Shown here piece after piece: positions 16,692 through 25,219 of a stretch of 64,000 nucleotides of DNA (position 1 is the first letter of the stretch; each line of letters starts with the position of its first letter). The notes beneath the pieces are model-generated. The model was not told where the DNA came from. It saw only the letters and a list, made by a program, of their open reading frames with translations, and did no database searches. Made by a program: the position numbers and the translations under genes. Location: contig JACPHJ010000046.1 of the NCBI GenBank assembly GCA_016188675.1, forward strand, positions 1 to 64,000. The letters are read 5' to 3'. This DNA comes from Planctomycetota bacterium. GTDB taxonomy: Bacteria > Planctomycetota > Brocadiia > Brocadiales > Brocadiaceae.

Positions 16692-17880
16692 TAAAAACTT
16701 ATTTAAGATTCCACTTTCGGAGCCTTTTATATCAGGTAACGAATGGAAGTATATCAAAGAGTGTCTCGATGCGGGATGGGTTTCCTCCGTTGGTAGCTAT
16801 GTTACTCGTTTTGAGGAAATGGTTGCTCATTACGTTGATACCAAATATGCTGTTGCTACTGTTAATGGGACATCAGCCCTTCATGTTAGCCTTATAGCCT
16901 GTGGTGTACAACCCAATGATGAGGTTATCGTTCCGACACTTACTTTTATTGCTCCTGTAAATGTAGTTAGATATTGTACTGCACACCCTATCCTTATGGA
17001 CTGTAACTTAGATACTCTCTGCATTGATGTTCAGAAGATAATAAATTTTATAAGTAATCACTGTGAACAACGCAAGAATGGCTATACTTATAATAAAAAA
17101 ACTAAAAGAAGAATAAAGGCGATAATTCCTGTTCATATATTCGGGCATCCTGTTGATATGCAACCACTTCTTGCTCTTTGTGCGGAGTATAACATTGACA
17201 TTATTGAAGATGCGACGGAAAGCTTAGGTTCGGAATACAATGGTAAAAAGACTGGGTCCTTTGGGAAAATGGGGTGTTTCTCTTTTAATGGTAATAAAAT
17301 TATAACAACTGGCGGTGGCGGTATGGTTGTAACGGATAACATCAATATGGCAAAGAGAGTAAGACATCTAAGCACTCAGGCAAAAAGAGATCATTTTGAA
17401 TATGATCACGATGAGATTGGATACAATTACAGACTAACAAATATCCAAGCGGCTGTTGGGGTAGCGCAGATGGAGCGCATTCATGAGTTCATTAACATTA
17501 AAAGAAGTAATGCTTCAATGTACTCAGATTTGCTATCGGAGGTGAAAGATGTAAGGTTCTTGTGGGAGGGTGCGCATAGCAGAAGCAATTTCTGGCTCTA
17601 TGCGATAAAAGTACCTAAAGCACATAAAAAACTACTTATAGATTATCTTTTATCGAAGAATATACAGGTCAGACCTATTTGGAAACTTATTCATACCTTA
17701 CCAATGTATAGGGATTGCCAGCGGTATGCTATAGATAATGCAATAGAGGCGTATGATAGTTGTATAAATCTCCCTTGCAGCGTGAATTTAAAAAAAGAGG
17801 AGATAGAGGTAGTTGTGGAAAATATCAAGAGCTATTTTGCAGAAGGTAAAGCCTATGCAAACAAGCATAGTAACAGATGA
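16672..17880 (+). CDS. legC: LegC-family PLP aminotransferase
   Basis: The 402-residue DegT/DnrJ/EryC1 enzyme carries GTSALHVSL (66-74), catalytic-site DATESLGS with Asp 180 contacting PLP, and Lys 209 in FSFNGNKIITTGGGG as the Schiff-base lysine. It would add the 4-amino group to the keto sugar made by the preceding dehydratase. Compared with generic DegT proteins it has the LegC-type insert (about residues 125-150, Lys-rich). The start is a GTG at 16672 inside the end of legB with no obvious ribosome-binding site, suggesting coupling. No LegH/NeuD acetyltransferase follows, so N-acylation must be done elsewhere or differently. Confidence 0.82.
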   Translation: MTPTISDKNLFKIPLSEPFISGNEWKYIKECLDAGWVSSVGSYVTRFEEMVAHYVDTKYAVATVNGTSALHVSLIACGVQPNDEVIVPTLTFIAPVNVVRYCTAHPILMDCNLDTLCIDVQKIINFISNHCEQRKNGYTYNKKTKRRIKAIIPVHIFGHPVDMQPLLALCAEYNIDIIEDATESLGSEYNGKKTGSFGKMGCFSFNGNKIITTGGGGMVVTDNINMAKRVRHLSTQAKRDHFEYDHDEIGYNYRLTNIQAAVGVAQMERIHEFINIKRSNASMYSDLLSEVKDVRFLWEGAHSRSNFWLYAIKVPKAHKKLLIDYLLSKNIQVRPIWKLIHTLPMYRDCQRYAIDNAIEAYDSCINLPCSVNLKKEEIEVVVENIKSYFAEGKAYANKHSNR

Positions 17881-18251
17881 ACAGCATAATTATTTTGAAT
17901 ATCCTTTAAATATAACAAAACGCCATAGTTATATACTAAACTCTTTACGTTATACTCGATATAGAGAAAATCGTTGCTATAGCTATAGCTTCCATTGATA
18001 CTCACGGAATAAGATTGTTACCTCACCATATTACTGACGTGGAAAAGGGCAGAATTAATTCTGATCTCAGAACAAGTTAGAGAACACTGCATCTGGTACT
18101 GGAAATTTATGGAGACCATACATTCGGCGAGCGCTTGCATTGGTAGGTCATCGGGATTATCGAGTTGGTGGTTCCAGGGCAATACATTGCAATGCGTATG
18201 GGCTGGGGCCAAAGGCTTTATGAACTTTGCCTATAAGATAGGGTTTTAGAC
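17881..18251. other. 371-base gap with possible gene remnants
   Basis: No intact gene. One plus-strand frame is open from 18013 to a TAG at 18247-18249, two bases before the next ATG; its end reads AGAKGFMNFAYKIGF, but no start codon context or family is recognised. A second short frame from an ATG at 17856 (AGAAGG upstream) ends at 17998. Both look like scars of lost genes. An antisense frame (18018-18212) is not convincing. Confidence 0.35.
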
Positions 18252-19139
18252 ATGTTAGATGACTGCCCCTTTTGCCATCATGAAGATGCAACCGTATACA
18301 GGGAGAAACAGAAATTGCGTGATGATGGTTATCGAGATATTTATATCTGCAATGAGTGCCTAACGATGTATCCCAAACCTCGAATGAATAAGGAAGAGAT
18401 CAAGGCTTACCATGAAAAATTATATTCAAAGAAAACGTATGACAATCCAACAACTAGCCTGATTTCAGGTAATTGGCTAAACAGACTGTTACAGCCGAGG
18501 GGAAGTTACTTAAATCTCATGAACTATATAAAAAAACATGTGTCTGTGGGAAGCACCCTTGATATCGGTACCTATACTGGGCAGTTCTGCTATCTTTTGA
18601 AGGAGGCAGGTTATGCCTCTTATGGTCTTGAAATGGATGGAGGGGCTGTTGATGTTGCCCGCGAAAAGGGCTTGAACGTGTACAAGGGCGCGTTTCCAGA
18701 CGAGATGCCGCAAGAGGTACTTAGGGAAAGATACTCTTTCGTCAGCTTAAAAGAAATGATTTACTACATTGTAGATTTAAAAAGGGCGATGGCAAAGTTA
18801 AAAGACATTTTGGTCCCCGGAGGTAAAGTGCTTATAAAATGTCATCAGGGGAAGTCCAGATATTACGATACTCATGAAAATTCATACTTTAGCAGGTACT
18901 CCGACTATGTTCAGGGTATACCTACTGTTGAATCCTTAAAGTTTATTCTGGAGAGAGCCGGCTTTGATATTATCAGACTTTTTGGCTCATATTCAGCACC
19001 AGCATTCGCACCATGGGAATTTAGTGGTAAAGGAAAAATTACAAAGGCTGCAGGCATGCTTATAAATAAGTGTTGTCTTTCAACGATGTCTGGAATCAAC
19101 AAGGCTGATCAGATAGTTATTTTTGGAAAACTTAAGTAA
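18252..19139 (+). CDS. Zinc-ribbon SAM-dependent methyltransferase
   Basis: The 295-residue protein starts with a zinc ribbon (CPFC at 5-8, CNEC in the mid-30s), followed by a class I methyltransferase fold: TLDIGTYTGQFCYLLKEAG is SAM motif I, YGLEMD the acidic loop. After the core, ILVPGGKVLIKCHQGKS is the post-I strand. Such proteins (methyltransf_13/23-like) methylate sugars in O-antigen and nonulosonate loci. It lies between LegC and the CMP-transferase gene, so the target may be the nonulosonate precursor or the finished glycan. The next gene starts after a 43-base gap with its own ribosome-binding site. Confidence 0.78.
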   Translation: MLDDCPFCHHEDATVYREKQKLRDDGYRDIYICNECLTMYPKPRMNKEEIKAYHEKLYSKKTYDNPTTSLISGNWLNRLLQPRGSYLNLMNYIKKHVSVGSTLDIGTYTGQFCYLLKEAGYASYGLEMDGGAVDVAREKGLNVYKGAFPDEMPQEVLRERYSFVSLKEMIYYIVDLKRAMAKLKDILVPGGKVLIKCHQGKSRYYDTHENSYFSRYSDYVQGIPTVESLKFILERAGFDIIRLFGSYSAPAFAPWEFSGKGKITKAAGMLINKCCLSTMSGINKADQIVIFGKLK

Positions 19140-19182
19140 GGAAAATACAGATTGCAGATATAAAACTCGGGAGAAAATATTT

Positions 19183-19893
19183 GTGGGGAATATTAGAATA
19201 ATAGGAATAATTCATGCAAGGGGCGGGTCGAAGCGCATTCCGCTAAAAAACATAAAGCTACTTAACGGGATTCCGTTGATCGGATATATTATCAAGGCAG
19301 CTTTAGGAAGTAAGCTTTTACAAAGGGTTATTGTTTCTACTGACCATCCTGACATAATAAGGATATCAAAGGACTTTGGTGCCGAGGTGCCCTTTGTACG
19401 TCCCAAAGACATCTCGGAGGATGTGGCATCTGAGCTAGTAACTCAACATGCGATAAAGTTTATAGAGGACGAGACTGGTGAAAAGATTGACATTGCAGTA
19501 ACTATGCAGCCAACGACGCCATTTTGCAGGGCAGAGGACATTGATGAATGCATAAGACTTCTTTTGAAACATGATGATCTTGAATCTGCACTTACGGCTA
19601 AGAAGATTCACGAAAGGCCGGAGTGGATGCTCAGGATTGATGGGTACAAAGGTCGTCTCTTTATGGAGGGAGATATCAAGGGAGACCGTGGCATATCACA
19701 AATGCTCCCTCCTCTTTGTATTCCAAATGGCGCAGTTTATGCAACAAGGAGAGACGTTCTTTTTGAAAAGAATATTATTATTTCCAGTCCTGTTGGAATA
19801 CATCTTATGGAGTTTGAGAGGTCTATAGATATAGATGAGCCGGTAGACTTCAAGATGGCTGAGTTTTTCGCAGTGCATGGGGAGGAACTTTGA
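19183..19893 (+). CDS. CMP-nonulosonate cytidylyltransferase, first copy
   Basis: Activates a nonulosonic acid with CTP. I start at GTG 19183, nine bases after CGGGAG, because the family begins right there with IRIIGIIHARGGSKRIP; the longer reading from 19123 overlaps the methyltransferase and adds nothing conserved. Features of NeuA/LegF/PseF are ARGGSKRIPLKNIK (nucleotide loop), MQPTTPFCRAEDID, NGAVYATRR, and SIDIDEPVDF near the C terminus. Length (236 aa) is that of the single-domain bacterial enzyme. The stop overlaps the synthase start (TGATG). A second copy is at 42200. Confidence 0.85.
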   Translation: MGNIRIIGIIHARGGSKRIPLKNIKLLNGIPLIGYIIKAALGSKLLQRVIVSTDHPDIIRISKDFGAEVPFVRPKDISEDVASELVTQHAIKFIEDETGEKIDIAVTMQPTTPFCRAEDIDECIRLLLKHDDLESALTAKKIHERPEWMLRIDGYKGRLFMEGDIKGDRGISQMLPPLCIPNGAVYATRRDVLFEKNIIISSPVGIHLMEFERSIDIDEPVDFKMAEFFAVHGEEL

Positions 19894-20924
19894 TGGAGAT
19901 AATAATAGGAAAGAGAAAGATAGGTCCTTGCCATTCCCCTTTTGTGATTCCAGAGATAGGAATCAACCATGAGGGTGATATAAAAAAGGCAATAAAGATG
20001 GTGGACGATGCTGCCCGAGTAGGTGCGGAGTGTGTGAAGTTTCAGTGCCATATAATTGAAGACGAGATGATTCCAAATAACGTCGTGCCGGGTAATGCCA
20101 ATGTGTCTATATGGGAGATAATGCGCCGTTGCGCGCTGAGTGAGGATGAGGAAGTTTATCTTAAAAACTATGCAGAGACTAAGGGCATGATCTATCTGAG
20201 TACACCTTTTTCAAGGGCAGCCGCCAATAGGCTCGAAAAAATGGGAGTTTGGGCATACAAGATAGGTTCCGGTGAGTGCAATAATTACCCGCTTATTGAG
20301 CATATAGCAAGCTTTGGCAAACCGATAATATTAAGCACAGGAATGAATAACCTTGAAAGCATAGAAAAGGCAGTTTGTATACTCAGTCACCATAGAGTGC
20401 CTTATGCAATTATGCACTGTGTGTCCATGTATCCAACGCCTTACGACAAAGTGCGCCTTGGCGCCTTATCCGAAATAGCAATGAGGTTTCCAAATGCAGT
20501 TTTGGGATTAAGCGATCATTCGTTTAATAATTACACATGCTTTGCTGCAGTTTCTCTTGGGGCATCTATAGTGGAGAAGCATTTTACTTCGTCTATGAAT
20601 TGGCTAGGACCCGATATACCAATATCAATAGACCCCGAGGGTCTCAAAGAACTTATAGAGGGATCACGGGCTATACACATGGCACGTGGAGGGAGAAAGG
20701 AGATATTACCTGAGGAACAGCCCACCATAGATTTTGCCTATGCCTCAGTTGTTACTATCAAGCCGATCAAAAAGGGAGAAATATTTAGCAAAGAAAATCT
20801 CTGGGTAAAAAGGCCGGGTACGGGACAGATACTTGCCCGCGAGTATGATTGCGTTCTTGGAAAACGTGCACTTTCTGACATACCGGCTGATATACAGCTT
20901 TCTTACGATATGATCGATGGATAA
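19893..20924 (+). CDS. Nonulosonic acid synthase (NeuB/LegI family), first copy
   Basis: Condenses phosphoenolpyruvate with a six-carbon amino sugar to give the nine-carbon acid. The ATG at 19893 follows GGAGG and overlaps the previous stop. The TIM barrel shows PEIGINHEG, VKFQ, YLSTPFSRAAA, YKIGSGECNN, STGMN, HCVSMYPTP, SDHS and EKHFT; the last two carry the metal-binding His pair. The usual GPDH motif is GPDIPIS here, a divergence from the second copy (40107). A C-terminal SAF/antifreeze-like domain follows (about 285-343, GQILAREYDCVLGKRA). It is coupled to the NeuC-like gene by an 8-base overlap. Confidence 0.88.
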   Translation: MEIIIGKRKIGPCHSPFVIPEIGINHEGDIKKAIKMVDDAARVGAECVKFQCHIIEDEMIPNNVVPGNANVSIWEIMRRCALSEDEEVYLKNYAETKGMIYLSTPFSRAAANRLEKMGVWAYKIGSGECNNYPLIEHIASFGKPIILSTGMNNLESIEKAVCILSHHRVPYAIMHCVSMYPTPYDKVRLGALSEIAMRFPNAVLGLSDHSFNNYTCFAAVSLGASIVEKHFTSSMNWLGPDIPISIDPEGLKELIEGSRAIHMARGGRKEILPEEQPTIDFAYASVVTIKPIKKGEIFSKENLWVKRPGTGQILAREYDCVLGKRALSDIPADIQLSYDMIDG

Positions 20925-22062
20925 TTCAAAAAAAAAATTATTGTTTTTAACAGGTACACGTGCGGATTTTGGCAAACAGAAGTCACTTATTATGGCTGCT
21001 GACAAGGATGATGACTTTGAGGTGCATGTGTTTGTAACCGGCATGCACATGGAGCCCAAGTATGGTGGTACAAAAAGTGAGGTTGAAAAGTGTAGTTTTA
21101 AGAATGTATATGCATACATAAACCAAAGGCCATATGATTCTATGGATACCATACTTGCAAATACGGTCAAGGGCTTTGGAGATTACGTGTGTGCTTTAAG
21201 GCCTGATATGGTAATAGTCCACGGAGACCGTGTAGAGGCTCTTGCAGGGGCTATAGTCGGGGCTCTTAATAATATGCTTGTCGTGCATATAGAGGGCGGT
21301 GAGGTGTCTGGCACCATAGATGAGTCAATAAGGCATTCGGTGTCCAAGTTGTCTCATATACATATGGTTGCAAATGAGGAGGCCAAGAGACTTCTTTTGA
21401 GGATGGGAGAAAAGGAATCTTCCATATATGTTATTGGCTCTCCTGACACCGACGTGATGGTCTCTCCAGATCTTCCAAGTCTTGATGTGGTTAAGAGATA
21501 CTACAATATCTCGTTTGAGAAATACGCGATTTTTATATATCACCCTGTTACAACAAGCCTTCATAACCTGATGGATAATATACAAAACGTAATAAAAGCC
21601 CTTGTTGAATCGGGTGAGAACTATGTGGTGATCTATCCAAACAATGATCCGGGGTCTGATATTATCATCGAAGAGATAGAAGCGAACAGAAATAATCCAG
21701 GCTTCAGGATTTTCCCATCCATAAGATTTGAATATTTTTTGGTGCTTCTTAAGAATTGCAAGTTCATAATAGGAAATTCAAGCTCTGGTATAAGGGAGGC
21801 GCCTTTTTATTCTGTACCGTCCATTAATATTGGAACGAGACAAAATTGTCGCTTTATGTATGATATGATCATGAATATAGATGAGTCCACTGAGGTTATT
21901 CTTGAGGCGATAGAAAGGGTAAAGGATGTAAAGCGCACGGTCTCAACGCACTTCGGCGATGGCAAGAGCACCGAGAGGTTTTTGCAGTCAATAAAGAGTC
22001 CTGATATATGGGATATAAAGATACAGAAGTTTTTTGTTGACAACGGCCATTTTTCGAAATGA
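20917..22062 (+). CDS. UDP-GlcNAc-type 2-epimerase, hydrolysing (NeuC/LegG), first copy
   Basis: Removes UDP from an amino sugar nucleotide while inverting C2, giving the ManNAc-like substrate of the synthase. The 381 residues have GT-B-like epimerase landmarks: GTRADFGKQKSL at the N terminus, HGDRVEALAGA, HIEGGEVSG, DESIRHSVSKLSH, and GNSSSGIREAPFYSVP with NIGTRQ in the second domain. Order in the operon is CMP-transferase, synthase, epimerase. With LegB and LegC nearby the substrate is more likely the 2,4-diamino-6-deoxy sugar (LegG) than plain UDP-GlcNAc. Confidence 0.87.
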   Translation: MDNSKKKLLFLTGTRADFGKQKSLIMAADKDDDFEVHVFVTGMHMEPKYGGTKSEVEKCSFKNVYAYINQRPYDSMDTILANTVKGFGDYVCALRPDMVIVHGDRVEALAGAIVGALNNMLVVHIEGGEVSGTIDESIRHSVSKLSHIHMVANEEAKRLLLRMGEKESSIYVIGSPDTDVMVSPDLPSLDVVKRYYNISFEKYAIFIYHPVTTSLHNLMDNIQNVIKALVESGENYVVIYPNNDPGSDIIIEEIEANRNNPGFRIFPSIRFEYFLVLLKNCKFIIGNSSSGIREAPFYSVPSINIGTRQNCRFMYDMIMNIDESTEVILEAIERVKDVKRTVSTHFGDGKSTERFLQSIKSPDIWDIKIQKFFVDNGHFSK

Positions 22063-22245
22063 GGAGAGGTATTTTTTTGTCAAAAATATTCATAATGACT
22101 TCGAAATATTTTAGAAGATCGAGTTACGTTCTATGCAGCTAAAGGCATATCATAGAATTGGTGTCTAATTAAGAACTGGTTTTTTACAATCTCTAATTTT
22201 TTCCGCTATGGTAGATTACTCGATGATTTGCTGGCAACCTAGACT

Positions 22246-22932
22246 ATGGCCAAACCAAAAATAGCTATAACCGGTTCTCAGGGACTTCTCGGGAAAACGG
22301 TAACTGATTATTTCAGCTCGCTGGAGGACTATAAGGTTATTGAACTTGCACGTGGACTTGGACTTGACTTTACCAATGAAACCTTAGTCAAAAGCTGTTT
22401 TGCACAGCATGCTCCTGATTATCTTGTGAACCTTTTCGCGTATTGCGATCCTGTCGAGTCGGCGAAAGAAAGAACCACCCTCTTTGATATCAGTCTAGAT
22501 AGCTTTAGAAAATATCTCGACGTGAACGTTACCGCTCTTTTTTCCGTCTGTCGCGAGTTTGCACAGAACCCCGAAGCCAAGTCTATTGTTAATTTTTCCT
22601 CCATTTATGGCGTTGTGTCACCGTTGCCTTTTTTATATGGGGGTGGGGAAAAGCATATCGGCTACTCGGTATCGAAAGGAGCGGTGATACAGTTATCACG
22701 GCATCTTGCTGTCCATCTTGCACCTCGCGTTAGAGTAAACACCGTTGTTTTAGGTGGAGTGGAGGATCGTCAGGGCGATGATTTTGTCAGGGCATACAGC
22801 CGTCAAACTCCTATGGGACGGATGATGCAAAGACATGAACTGAATAAACTACTACAATTCCTGTGCTCGGAGAACTCATCATATATAACTGGCTCAACGA
22901 TTACTGTCGACGGTGGATGGACGGCTTGGTGA
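22246..22932 (+). CDS. SDR oxidoreductase (PtmA-like)
   Basis: A classical SDR of 228 residues: a shortened N-terminal ITGSQGLLGKTV loop, catalytic NFSSIYG (Ser 119), GYSVSK (Tyr 140, Lys 144), and the C-terminal ITGSTITVDGGW signature. SDRs of this kind (PtmA) accompany legionaminic-acid genes in flagellin glycosylation loci, but their reaction is not established. It starts 183 bases after the first nonulosonate block, and I see no other feature in that gap. It is followed by a radical SAM gene with a strong ribosome-binding site. Confidence 0.78.
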   Translation: MAKPKIAITGSQGLLGKTVTDYFSSLEDYKVIELARGLGLDFTNETLVKSCFAQHAPDYLVNLFAYCDPVESAKERTTLFDISLDSFRKYLDVNVTALFSVCREFAQNPEAKSIVNFSSIYGVVSPLPFLYGGGEKHIGYSVSKGAVIQLSRHLAVHLAPRVRVNTVVLGGVEDRQGDDFVRAYSRQTPMGRMMQRHELNKLLQFLCSENSSYITGSTITVDGGWTAW

Positions 22933-22974
22933 CGTCGTTTGTGTATCTATGGGTGTCAGAAAGGAGGCCTGCCG

Positions 22975-24033
22975 ATGATCGATATTCGTTTTTACATGAA
23001 AGTGCATGATTTAAAGAGAAAGCTAATGGCTCGGCAACTTCAAAATAAGGAGGACTTGCTGGAGCAGTTTGATCAATTTCGCAGTAAAACTCCAGTGGTC
23101 TTTAATATAGAAACTACAAATGCCTGCAACATGAAATGTACCATGTGCCCAAGAACTACTCTTATGACCCGCAGGGTGCAGACTTTGGATATGGAAACAT
23201 ACTATAGAATAGTGGAACAGATAGAGCCTTTTTCAGATGAGGAGTGGTCAGCGTGGGAGGATTTTGTTGAAAAAAGGTATGCCGTTCCTAAGCATAGTAT
23301 GAATGAGAACCATTTCTTCCTTTATATAATTCCCAAGGTTGTCATATTGCACGGCTATGGTGATCCGCTTTTGGACAGGCATATCGCTCAGCGAGTCAAA
23401 TTGTTGGCTGAGAGGAATGTGGAAACTTATTTCAGCTGCAATCCAACAAATATTGATATCGAAAAAACTATTGAACTTTTTGAAAGTGGCATTAGTTATA
23501 TGAAGTATTCCATAGAAAGCGTAGATGATGAGAAACACATAGCTATTCGAGGTAGAGGCTGCAGTTTTGATGAAAGCTATAAGAAAATTGTAACACTCCT
23601 AGGCTACAAGAAAAAGTATTCCTGCAAGACAGTCGTTGTGATTTCTATGATCGACTTTAATAATTCATGGCAGCAGCAACACTACGATAAATTGAGAGAT
23701 GCCTTTCAGGGAAAGGATGTCTACATCTACTTGAAGTCTCAAGATCAGCACTGGTATAAAGAAAATACTGATAATACAAAGTCTATTCACTGGTCAGAAT
23801 TCTGTCAATTTCCTTGGTCCTCATTGACCATCAACTCACAAGGTGGGATTTTGGCGTGTGGCCAGGATTATAATGGAGAAATAGTTCTTGGAAACGCTCG
23901 GACGGACACATTGCTTGATGTTTGGAATGGCGAGAAGTATCGTCGTTTTAGGGACAGCCATCTGAATCCAGCCCCAGGAATCAAATGTACCGACAGGTGC
24001 GACATGACATTAGCTGGAGATTTTCTTGCATGA
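22975..24033 (+). CDS. Radical SAM/SPASM-type enzyme
   Basis: The ATG at 22975 follows AAGGAGG by seven bases; an upstream TTG is unnecessary. The product has 352 residues. The 4Fe-4S motif CNMKCTMC has Cys 51, 55 and 58, after NIETTNA. A C-terminal auxiliary-cluster region begins LTINSQGGILACGQDYN, with VLGNARTDTLLDVWNG and later Cys residues typical of SPASM/twitch proteins. Such enzymes in glycan loci do C-C or redox chemistry on sugars; the substrate is unknown. It sits between an SDR and a Gfo/Idh dehydrogenase, suggesting a redox editing set for one sugar residue. Confidence 0.82.
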   Translation: MIDIRFYMKVHDLKRKLMARQLQNKEDLLEQFDQFRSKTPVVFNIETTNACNMKCTMCPRTTLMTRRVQTLDMETYYRIVEQIEPFSDEEWSAWEDFVEKRYAVPKHSMNENHFFLYIIPKVVILHGYGDPLLDRHIAQRVKLLAERNVETYFSCNPTNIDIEKTIELFESGISYMKYSIESVDDEKHIAIRGRGCSFDESYKKIVTLLGYKKKYSCKTVVVISMIDFNNSWQQQHYDKLRDAFQGKDVYIYLKSQDQHWYKENTDNTKSIHWSEFCQFPWSSLTINSQGGILACGQDYNGEIVLGNARTDTLLDVWNGEKYRRFRDSHLNPAPGIKCTDRCDMTLAGDFLA

Positions 24034-24183
24034 AGAGACTGGAATTGCTATGCTTTGCGACTGAGGTTCGGATTCCTTATCGAAGTTAGGTCGACTATTA
24101 TTGAAAGCTGTATAAATAATGTCCTATTTGAGGCATAAGGGAAGACAGGTCTCTTTAATTAAAGAAAATTACGAGATAAAATA

Positions 24184-25185
24184 ATGTTTAAAGCTGCTGT
24201 TATAGGGCTTGGAAATATAGGATTTAAGCTTGGACTTGATCCTTTAAGAAAAGAAACATGGAGCCATGTTCACGCCTATGAGCGGTGTAATAAGACTGAG
24301 CTTGTTGGTGCTGTTGAGATTGACAGGACAAAGGCCAATTTTTTTAAGGAATATTACAAAGACATTCCCGTATTTGGGGCTATAAGGGAACTGATGAAAA
24401 ACACCGATGTTGATCTTGTATCCATCTGCACTCCCGTGGAGAATCACTACAGTATTATGGCCGAACTTGCCAAGTATTCAGTTATAAAAGGAATTTTTTG
24501 TGAAAAACCCATGGCGGCAAGTGTCGAGGAAGCCAGTAAGATGGTGGAGATATGCAAGGAGAGAGGTATTGTACTTGCAGTTAATCATCCAAGAAGTTGG
24601 GATGACAGATATCTATATGCCAATAAATTAATAAGAGAGGGTTATATTGGAAGGATAACTGCAGTTAACATTTATTATACGGCAAGAATATTCAATATGG
24701 GTAGCCATATTCTTGCTTCTGTCTTCAGGGTGACCAGCTTAGTCCCAGAGAGGGTGAGCGGTGTGTCCCATGATATTGATTCCTCTGATCCGACAATCTC
24801 GGGCTGGATTTCATGCAAGGGGGGAGTCCTTTGCACCATTTGCGCCAGGGGCAAGCGTGAGGACTTTATATTTGAAGTAGACGTGCTGGGAGAGGACGGG
24901 AGGATAAGAATATCCGAGATGGAGGGCAGGGAATGCATTGAGGTCTTTGCCTTTGCAGAAAGTCCCAGGTACACGGGATATAGAGAACTCTTCTCGAAAG
25001 AGACAAAGGTTATAAAAAAGAGAGACATGTTTGTAGAGGCTATGAACGACATAGTGAGCGTAATGGAGGGCAAAAAGGCCTCTGCCAATTGTAGTGGAAA
25101 TGACGGACTGAGGACTATGGTTCTGTGCTTTGCCATGCTTGAGTCTGCAAGGAATGGCTCAATGCCAGTAGATATTTACTGGTGA
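24184..25185 (+). CDS. Gfo/Idh/MocA-family oxidoreductase
   Basis: The 333 residues have an N-terminal Rossmann domain (AVIGLGNIGFKLGLDP) and the CEKPMA motif that marks the family, followed by AVNHPRSWDDRY at the start of the substrate domain. It would oxidise or reduce a sugar hydroxyl or keto group with NAD(P). The DegT aminotransferase that follows suggests a keto-sugar made here could be aminated next. A 150-base gap upstream contains nothing recognisable. Confidence 0.82.
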   Translation: MFKAAVIGLGNIGFKLGLDPLRKETWSHVHAYERCNKTELVGAVEIDRTKANFFKEYYKDIPVFGAIRELMKNTDVDLVSICTPVENHYSIMAELAKYSVIKGIFCEKPMAASVEEASKMVEICKERGIVLAVNHPRSWDDRYLYANKLIREGYIGRITAVNIYYTARIFNMGSHILASVFRVTSLVPERVSGVSHDIDSSDPTISGWISCKGGVLCTICARGKREDFIFEVDVLGEDGRIRISEMEGRECIEVFAFAESPRYTGYRELFSKETKVIKKRDMFVEAMNDIVSVMEGKKASANCSGNDGLRTMVLCFAMLESARNGSMPVDIYW

Positions 25186-25219
25186 TGTTTTTTAGTCTAC
25201 ATGAAAGGGGGAAATTGTT

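Noticed and set aside
18018-18212. Minus-strand ORF of 64 residues in the gap
   Set aside because: No ribosome-binding site, no recognisable features, and it is antisense to a competing open frame.
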